The notes below the pieces were generated by a model. The model ran no database searches and had not been told where the DNA came from. It saw only the letters and a list, made by a program, of their open reading frames with translations. Source: Patiria pectinifera (taxonomy: Eukaryota; Echinodermata; Asteroidea; Valvatida; Asterinidae). From it: a stretch of DNA of 64,000 bases. How positions within the stretch are numbered: the first letter of the stretch is position 1; each line of letters opens with the position of its first letter. Shown piece after piece: positions 56,780-64,000 of the stretch. The translations under genes and the position numbers were made by a program. Location of the stretch: positions 13,413,513-13,477,512 of the forward strand of contig CM057147.1 of NCBI GenBank assembly GCA_029964075.1, given 5' to 3'.

Positions 56780-59700
56780 GTAAAAAAAAGAACACCAAAA
56801 ATGCCGTTTTTACTTGAAATAAACATGCACATCAAAATATAGAGATTTCTCGAGGTCCACTACCGTCAAAAGTTTGACAGAACGCTGAAGGTATTTAATA
56901 ATCTTACATTAGTTCCAAACTTTAGCTTAGACACATCATATACATTTGGTCATATGACTTTAGGGGTAAATAGGCCAAAACCCATCTGCCGAGTCATTAC
57001 ACCCTAAAAATAGTCTATATTAGAGAGATCTGAGAGCCATACAATTGGGGAATTGAAGAAATATGGTAATTAACCTCTGGCCCGGACTTTGGGCTTCCAA
57101 TTCTGCGCATTTGGGATGCAATTGGGCTTGAAAGTAACGCTATTTTACCATGTTTTGTGGAGGGATCGTTTTTCAAGATGGCTTCTTTTCCGCTTTGGGA
57201 AAAATAGGGGTCCTATTTTTTGGGTTGAGAATTTCTCGAAAAGTCAATGGTCAACCCACCAAAACATGAAAAGAAAATGAGAGATAACAGTTGATCATCA
57301 TTTTTTTGTGCAGCACATACCTGTGAGAATTCTGAGTATTTGTTTAAGAATTTTGAAGTATACGCATTGAGCACTGTTGTCTATGGGAATTTTTATGCAG
57401 GGTTGCACCCTTAAGGGTTGTCAAGACGGCTTTGGAACTAATAATGCATGACCAAAGCGTCCGAGTTCACAGAGTACTAGATGGGGGTTACTCCTGGTCG
57501 CGATATTGTCGGATTTCGTTTGGGAAAAAATAATTCGCCTTTGAGGTCAAATCTATTGGGGATTTTCGGTTTAATGTTTTGTTTTTCAGGGGCGATGGAT
57601 GACATTATTATATTCTTATTTTGCTAATGAGCTTCCCGTGATCAAAATGCTGCTTTTAAAGGAACTGACACCTTGATTAATCATATGTAGGAAATACGTG
57701 AAACAACTAATAGACATCATGGATTCCCCTCACTTAAAATAAAACTGTATAGGTGTGACTGGAATTATGCACATATTTTGCCCCAAGTAGGGTGAAAGTT
57801 TAAATGTTCCCACTTATGCCTATCACAAAATATTTATGAAGGAAACTTTCAGGGGTGCAGGCCAGTAAATCGGCCCAAAATTGCTGACACGATTTGCATG
57901 CTTTCAAGCTCTTCAGTATTTGAGCATTATTGTGGGCCATGAACTTGAGGATTTGTAAAATACAAAAAAATAAGCTGGAAGCCGTGCACAGGACCGTGAG
58001 CTTGAACTTAATTAATTGGGACCCTAAAAGCGCTCTCGTGCGGAATGCGACGAGCAAATGAAACCTTTGGGGGGTGGTGGGGTGGGGGGTTATCTGATAA
58101 CTTTTGGGAGACATTGCCGGCCGAAGATGACCATCCCCTAAAAGTAGTGGTGAAGCCAATCGCCATCTGATGATGCCTACACTTCATTGCAAAAAATAGA
58201 GCGATTTTACGGCCCAATTCCATCTAAATAATTATTACAAGGTTGCAGTCACGTGCACGCCTTCTGCTCTTCTTTTCTACAAACCATCAAGTTCGTGACC
58301 CACAAAATGCTCTAATTGGCATAAAGTATTTGAGGGCACACAAATTGTGATTTGGCTCGCGTAGGCAGGTTTGGGCCAATTTACAGGTCTGCAGCCCTAG
58401 TGGGTGCAGGCCAGTTAATCGGTCCAAAATTGCCTTCGTCGGCCAAAGCACGATTTGTAAGCCCTCAAATTCTACAGTATTTATTGTGGGCCATGAACTT
58501 GAGAGAGTTTGTAAACAAAAATATGGAAGGAAGCCGTGCACACGACCGTGAGATTGTATTTCTGTGAAATTTTGATAAAATTGGGGCCCTAAAAGTGCTC
58601 TATTTTGCAATGGAGTGCAGCCACCGTTTTTTTCAAAATGGCGATGGGCTTCAGGGCTATTTTAAGGGGTGATCATCTTCGGATGAAAATTTCTCTCAAA
58701 AGTTATTAGATTACCCCAAAAAATTGAAATGAAAATGAAAGATAATGAGATAAGCTTTAATCTAATGTGTGTCTCGAGCACCTTGGAGAGTTGTGCGCAC
58801 ACGGAAGTGTTGACCTCGGGTCACTGGCTATACAAAATGTAGTCCCATCCAAAGAGACCTTAAAGAAATTAGAGCTGACCAGCGTCAACTCTAAGTAACA
58901 GTTGCTACGCGAGAATGATTTTCGAAAGATATCTCTGCCTATTGACACAGAATCAGATCCGCCATGAAATCACGATGAGTCTACTCAGTTGTATTCAGCA
59001 GGCTGTTCTCTTCGCCGCCATCATGTTGTTGGAGGTCCGTGGCTTCAGCAAACTGTACATGTATGAGGATAGCGACACAATTGGATACACAAGTAAGTGA
59101 TGTTAGCCATTTTTCCCCCATTTTTGGGATGTTAAAAAGACGCCATTTTGCGGTACAAGCGGATGTAAATCACATGCATGTATTGACGTAAGTCTACATG
59201 TCGTTGCAATGCCAACAAAATGGCATGCTATGCTCATCAAATTCGGATCTTAACAAGATCTTCTTCAGAGGCAAAGTGACAGAGGTACAACAAAAAACAT
59301 GTAGGGACTCACAAACATGCATGGTTGGGAGGAGAAACACAAATGATGTATTAAAATTATGGTAACAGACCAAATGACGGATAAATAGGGGGCAGACCAG
59401 GGGATTAATGGGGGGACACTCATTTGTTAGATTTGTCTATTTCTGGTCAACCCATACGGAAAGCAGTTTGCAGCAGTCTTATTCTGCAAATTAGACTGAA
59501 GTAAAGTTAATAGGAATATTGCTTCAATGAACCTGACAATTCTCCTGTCTGCATGCAACTAGAAAACCGCTTCTCTACATCGTCCTCTTTCGCTCACAAA
59601 TATGGAATACAGACCTTATGCTTAGCAGCCATCTTGAAGGACAATGCCTTTTGTTTGCTGTGATATATGCACGAGTGAGCCTTGTGTGCAATCATTGTTA

Positions 59701-60714
59701 CGGAGCAGATGCCCTCTAAGATGGCCGCTGCGCTTCAGGTCTGTTGTCACAGTACGGGAAAAGTAATTGGGAGAGTCCTGACTCGGGGTCATGGGGACAG
59801 TTCAGTGCATTGACAAACTACCCAAAATTCATTCATGAAAAGAATCGAACATGATAAATTTGGCTAAATTTCTTGAAAACGTAGATATCACATAACAATA
59901 TTCTGACAGTTTTTGTTAATGGTACATGAACACGACGCAAACGGGACACGTTCTTATACGGCAAAGAGTATGCTGGTGAACCGCGAGTCTAATGGATGAA
60001 TGTGTTATTTTTCAGATTTTTAATAACCCTCTGTATTAATGACGTCACACTTTGTTTACACGTGCACTTTCCTGTGGAGCCAGTGGGGGCCCACGGTCCA
60101 CTGAGCACTGTAGGAAAGCACACACGTAAACAAAGTGTGACGTCATTAGTCCGAGGCTTATTGGTGGTTTGCTTCCGTGTTTTCCAGCTTGGTTCTTCGT
60201 CGCCCGTGACGTCATAGGCATGGTGGCTTTCTCCGATTCCGCCATCTACTGGATCCACCGCTGGCTCCACCACCGCCTTGTCTACAAACACATCCATAAG
60301 CAGCATCACATGTACAAGATCACCTCCCCCTTCGCTAGCCACGCCTTCCATCCTCTGGACGGGTTTGCCCAGAGCCTGCCCTACCACGTCTACCCGTTTC
60401 TGTTCCCCATACACAAGTACGTCTATCTGGTACTCCTCTTCCTAGTGAACATGTGGACAATCAGCGTGCATGACGGAGACACGCGGGTGCCAGGCCCACT
60501 GAAGGCCTACATCAACGGGACGGCTCACCATACCGACCACCACCTGTACTATAACTACAACTACGGCCAGTACTTCACCCTGTGGGACCGCATTGGCAAT
60601 TCCTACCGCACCCCAATGGTCTTCCAGGGGAAATCGCCGCTTGACGACTTGGTGGATGAAGATTGTAAAGAGGTAGATGGCAAGGAAGGAGCAACTGTGT
60701 CCAAGGGAAAGTAG
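56567..60714 (+). CDS. sc5d: Lathosterol oxidase / sterol C5-desaturase, 3 coding exons
   Basis: An endoplasmic reticulum membrane di-iron enzyme that, in its family, inserts the C5-C6 double bond into lathosterol to give 7-dehydrocholesterol, with electrons from cytochrome b5. Exons 56567-56779, 58951-59092 and 60188-60714 join in phase to 293 residues, close to the vertebrate length of about 300. The N-terminus (MDIVLGVADRYVFTKY) fits the vertebrate pattern. The three histidine boxes are complete: HRWLHH (His142, 146, 147), HKQHH (155, 158, 159) and HHTDHH (233, 236, 237). Hydrophobic segments lie at about 27-54, 80-100 and 190-212. The downstream motifs ISVHDGD and YNYGQYFTLWDRIG are also family hallmarks. 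The C-terminus is charged (many Lys/Glu/Asp). The start ATG is the first in frame. No defect seen. Confidence 0.95.
57110..58080 (+). repeat. sc5d intron 1 copies of an interspersed repeat family
   Basis: A piece at about 57845-58050 (GGTGCAGGCCAGTAAATCGG, GTGGGCCATGAACTTGA, CCGTGCACAGGACCGTGAG) and a piece at about 57140-57300 (TTTTCAAGATGGC, GAATTTCTCGAAAAGTCAA, GAAAATGAGAGATAA) are the two halves of the family seen whole at 58400-58740. Confidence 0.6.
58265..58390 (-). repeat. Inverted copy of the same family
   Basis: The complement reads CTGCAGACCTGTAAATTGG ... CAAATCACAATTTG ... GTGCCCTCAAATAC ... GTGGGTCACGAACTTGATGG, facing the next copy head to head. Confidence 0.65.
58400..58740 (+). 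repeat. Longest intronic copy of the same family
   Basis: GGTGCAGGCCAGTTAATCGG to AATGAAAATGAAAGATAATG. It matches 60727-61095 downstream of the gene over its full length, including TTTTGCAATGGAG and GGGTGATCA. Confidence 0.7.
58951..59092 (+). CDS. sc5d: sc5d coding exon 2
   Basis: Residues 72-118 and the first base of codon 119, from NQIRHEI to DTIGYT; acceptor ATTGACACAG, donor A|GTAAGT. The LLEVRGFSKLY segment matches the vertebrate LLEIRGYSKL. Confidence 0.92.
60037..60148. mobile_element. Palindromic MITE next to the last sc5d exon
   Basis: Left arm TAATGACGTCACACTTTGTTT continuing to ACTTTCCT (60037-60072) and right arm the inverse (60111-60148, AGGAAAGCA ... GTGTGACGTCATTA). Both tips contain the CREB/ATF core TGACGTCA. 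TA bases flank it, consistent with a TA target, but not conclusively. Confidence 0.7.
60188..60714 (+). CDS. sc5d: sc5d coding exon 3 (all three histidine boxes)
   Basis: Residues 119-293; acceptor GTTTTCCAG at 60187. It carries the complete catalytic metal site, so loss of this exon would abolish activity. Stop TAG at 60712-60714. Its GC content is visibly higher than that of the flanking DNA. Confidence 0.95.
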
Positions 60715-60726
60715 CACGGCAGTTAG

Positions 60727-61095
60727 GGGTCCAGACCAGTAAATAGGCCAAAAATGACCCATGCCGACCAAATCACGATTTGAATGCCCTCAGATTCTTC
60801 GGTATTGGATCATTTTGTGGGCCGTCAACATGATGATTTGTAAACAAAAAAAAGAAGGATGGTACCATGCACAGGACTGTCAGATTGTATTTCTGCAAAA
60901 TGTTAATGGAATCATGCCCTAATAGGGCTTTATTTTGCAATGGAGCGTAGACATCTTTTAAAAATGGCAGTGGCCTTCAGGACTATTGTTTTAGGGGTGA
61001 TCAACTTCGGAAAGAAATTTCTTCCAAAAGTGGTAAGATACACCCCCCCCCCCAAAAAAAAAAGGGAAACAAACACAAAATGAAAGATTATGAAA
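60727..61095 (+). repeat. Copy of the sc5d-intron repeat family in the 3' flank
   Basis: Starts 13 bp after the sc5d stop codon (GGTCCAGACCAGTAAATAGG), so the 3' UTR of the gene must lie within it if it is transcribed. The C-run and A-run at 61043-61062 are a private change. The first AATAAA beyond it is at 61325-61330. Confidence 0.7.
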
Positions 61096-61919
61096 TGGGC
61101 TTTAAGTTGATGCGAGAACACCTTGGAGAATTTTTTTTTAAATAATTTTGGGAACTGCGCATAATTACAACTGAGGTCTAACTGGTCTGGAACCTTTGAG
61201 CTGAGACCGGAGAGCGCCCTCTGCCTTTAAAGTGGAGCAAGGCGCAAATTTCCATATTGATGTGTTAGAATTACACGGACTAGACTAGTGTTCCCTTCAG
61301 CAAACCTGCGGTGTGCGGCAAGCAAATAAAACAATTACAACAAAATGCCTCTCAAATCCTGATGGATGTAGGGACATGTATTATGGTTCTGATTTACAAA
61401 AACAATGTTAAATATGCAACAGTGTTTTGGAAAAGGACAACAATCGCAGTAAATTGTCTTCGAATAAGACAACCAAACACGATTCTTTTTGTATCGTGTT
61501 AAAGTCAGGGTAATCCTAACAGAACCGCCCAGACATGAATTTTCGAGGGGGTATAATTCCTTTTGTTCTTAAAAATAAATTTTGCCAAATTTGTCATATG
61601 TATGTACCTATTGCTGGGAGGGTAACTTGTAAATAAATGTATAAACACCTCAAAACAATACCTTTCCCTTTCAAAGAGGGTTTGTTGAAAAACATTATAT
61701 TCTTGCAGTCATATTCTTTTGCTTAGAGAATGGATGTACGCCGATGGAAAAGCGAATTGTAACTTTTCTTATTTGTTACAACAAATAGTTGCAAATTAAA
61801 AGAGATAAACTGTATTATTGTTATTTTTTTAAATTGTTTTCAATCATATTTTGATAAATGAAACTCTATACAATCTCCAATAAAACATCAGGTAATAGAA
61901 GGTTGTGCCAATTATGCAA
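61096..61919. other. Intergenic, no supported gene
   Basis: AT-rich, with several AATAAA strings (61325, about 61575, about 61634) of which the first could end the sc5d transcript. No repeat recognised. Confidence 0.4.
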
Positions 61920-62283
61920 ATTGTATTTATTAATATAATAATTATACTGACGGTTCTTATATAGCGGTATGATTATACGATCAAAGCGCTTTACATGCTT
62001 TCTGCTCATTGGGTCATTTAAACATGCCAAATACCATCTTAGCTCCCTGGGAGGTATACAGCTCGATGTTGCCATTTCGGCACAAAGCAGCCATACAATC
62101 AATCACAATAACCATCTCTGCCCTCACAGGTACCCATTCACTCGTCGGTGGAGAGAAGCAATGAGTGACAAAGACCTTTGCCCAAGGGCACAGGCACCAT
62201 AACCCCAGGCTGGACTCGAACCCACCACCTGCAGAATTACTCGCAGACCATGAATTCAATGCCCACGCGGCCACGGCACTCCA
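61920..62283 (-). mobile_element. tRNA-derived SINE, about 360 bp
   Basis: On the minus strand from 62283: GGAGTGCCGTGGCCGCGTGG (A-box region), GGGTTCGAGTCC (B box), a body with GGGTACCTGTGAGGGCAG, then GTAAAGCGCTTTGATCG, CGCTATATAAGAACCG and an AT-rich tail (TTATTATATTAAT). The tail pattern (GCGC-TTGA, CGCTATATA, ATT) is shared with the SINE at 27764, although the heads differ. Confidence 0.82.
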
Positions 62284-62309
62284 CCGTTTATTTGTATGTA
62301 CATTGTATC

Positions 62310-62455
62310 GGTGTTGGAGTCGAGTCCTCAAAGCCGAGTACCGAGTTCTCCGAGTACTTTAGGGGCCGAGTCCAGGGCCGAGTCAAAGTACACTGTGACG
62401 AGTCGAGTCCAAAGCACCGAGTACGAGTAAATAAAATTAAATTAAATTAAATTAA
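62310..62455. repeat. CGAGTCC-rich simple repeat followed by (AAATT)n
   Basis: Irregular copies of CCGAGT(C/A)C between 62324 and 62428, then (AAATT)5 at about 62430-62455. Related GACTCGA/GAGTC sequence appears at the end of the window (63970-64000). Confidence 0.7.
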
Positions 62456-62829
62456 ACAAACACAACACGCAATTCAATTCTTGTGTTTTTTAACAAAATG
62501 GTTAACACCAACAAACGTTTGTTAAGGTTGACACCAACAAAATTAGGTGAAAGGAATGACACCTTCAATCGTTCAGCCATACAGACAGCATACTATTTAT
62601 TTATTTAAATTTTTTTCGGGGGGGGGGAAGCAACTTTGCACACAGTGCAAATATTCCTGGCCACACTAGTCACAAAGTGACCATAAATGTTCAGTAATAG
62701 TACACTTACACATGACACGCACGTGAAAAGGCAAGGCGTGCCGATCACGCAAAATATTATTTGTGTAAAATTCCCAAGATTTCCCTAGGTAACGGACAAT
62801 ACATGCACTTTTTGTAGCACTGTGGAATC

Positions 62830-63000
62830 GTGAACCGGGGGCCAGCCAAGTTCATGCTTCTTATTTTCACTACCCGCTGCACGGTTACCAGCGAGACCAA
62901 GCAAAATCCTAACTCAGAACAAATCCCGAATTGGTCTCACTGGTAACCGCGTAGCGCCGAGCGAACATAAGAAGCATAGGCTTGGCTGGCTCCCATTCAC
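62830..63000. mobile_element. Inverted-repeat element (MITE), 171 bp
   Basis: Left arm from GTGAACCGGGGGCCAGCCAA through CATGCTTCTTAT to GGTTACCAGCGAGACCAA; right arm is the inverse (TTGGTCTCACTGGTAACC ... ATAAGAAGCATAG ... TTGGCTGGCTCCCATTCAC). No target duplication identified. A partial motif (TCTCACTGGTAACGACTTGA) follows at about 63058. Confidence 0.7.
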
Positions 63001-64000
63001 ATGCTCAACACAGATCCAATAGGATCGTTGGTGCTCAAGAAGCGCAAACCTGAAATTGTCTCACTGGTAACGACTTGAGTTCCAGATTGCAATGGAATCG
63101 ATAAAAAAAATTGTAATAAAATGCCGTTTCAGTACAATACATACAGGCTTTTGACAGCACACAGGCTGTTTTCAGTCAAATAACCGATTTTATAGGAGAT
63201 GAATCATCCACGAATTCCAAACAACCAACTTCATTTGATAATAACAGCAGCATATAAGGCTGTAAAGCTTGAAATTGCCACTGAATTTTAAGCTTGTCTA
63301 CGAATGTCATCAAAGGCCATCATCTCCAAAATTCGTTATGCTTATTGCTTGTGGTTCGTTGACAATATCCGTCTGACGTTTGTAATTGCCAATCATCTGC
63401 AATATCAAGCTGCAACTTTAATCATGGCTACCTGAGCCTATCCATATCAGAATGTCGGAAACACGCTATTAACACATGTGCAGGAATTTTGAATTTAAAA
63501 TAGATTGAGCGTTGTTTTGTTTCACAGAATTGTGGGAATGTTTCGAAAGTTTAGGGGCTTGCGTATCACGGGTCGCCCAGCAGCAATAATACTTTTTTGC
63601 AACCAAGAAAAAGTCACTGACCATAACGCGCATGCATCTTTCGTTAATGGAATGGTTCTCGGACTTTACCTCTTTGATAAGAAAAAAATCCTCTAGTAGT
63701 CATCAATTATATTATTTTATCGATAAGTAGGGCTTCGGTAAACACAACAGTAGACAGAAAATTCCTTTCGGGAAAATACAAACACTAGTGTAGCTCACCA
63801 TGCTACCAATGACACTTGGAATCTCTCGTAAAATCTAAACCGTAAAACAAAATTTCTTAAATGACAATATAACGGTTCATTCACGTGATGTGTTTCACGC
63901 ATGCGTATTAAGGACAATTACTTTAATTGGTTTCAGAAGAAAAAATCCCACCCCGGCAGAGTTGTAATGACTCGACTCGAGTCACAATTGTTGGGGACTC
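63001..64000. other. Intergenic to window end, no supported gene
   Basis: AT-rich unique sequence. The open frame at 63505-63696 has no recognisable motif. Confidence 0.35.

Noticed and set aside
62014..62331. 105-codon minus-strand ORF
   Set aside because: It lies entirely within the tRNA-derived SINE and its flank.

Overview
The window looks like nuclear DNA from an invertebrate animal, most likely a marine deuterostome and possibly an echinoderm. This rests on spliced genes with GT-AG introns and animal polyadenylation signals, an animal-type multidomain polyketide synthase, a lathosterol oxidase that resembles the vertebrate enzyme, tRNA-derived SINEs, LINE fragments and very many non-autonomous DNA transposons. 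The species cannot be fixed from the sequence alone.

Two genes are well supported, both on the + strand. The first (coding 3986-20617, four coding exons, 2457 residues by my splice model) is a type I iterative polyketide synthase with the order KS-AT-DH-(structural pseudo-KR)-(degenerate ER)-KR-ACP-TE. The catalytic residues of every domain except the ER can be found. The ER has lost its glycine-rich NADPH loop, so the predicted product is unsaturated rather than fully reduced. The second (coding 56567-60714, three coding exons, 293 residues) is sterol C5-desaturase / lathosterol oxidase with all three histidine boxes. The two genes are not obviously linked in function.

1-3985: the 3' end of an unidentified ORF, a 1.86 kb foldback element with three nested tandem arrays in each arm, and a hAT-type MITE immediately upstream of the synthase. 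3986-20617: the synthase; its 8.9 kb first intron holds a MITE, a dead LINE and a hAT MITE nested inside an older palindromic MITE. 20618-29444: intergenic, with an 11-copy tandem repeat of about 107-140 bp, interspersed short motifs, SINEs, a small foldback element and old relatives of the following array. 29445-52743: six tandem copies of a roughly 3 kb unit. Two copies carry the same 2.5 kb element flanked by TTAA, and one carries a Harbinger-like and a hAT-like insertion; the other copies supply empty sites that prove these insertions. 52744-55990: a LINE 3' fragment and little else. 55993-60714: the desaturase gene. 60715-64000: interspersed repeats, a SINE and an inverted-repeat element.

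Most short open frames in the window lie in repeats and are not genes. No rRNA genes, CRISPR arrays or confident functional tRNA genes were seen.
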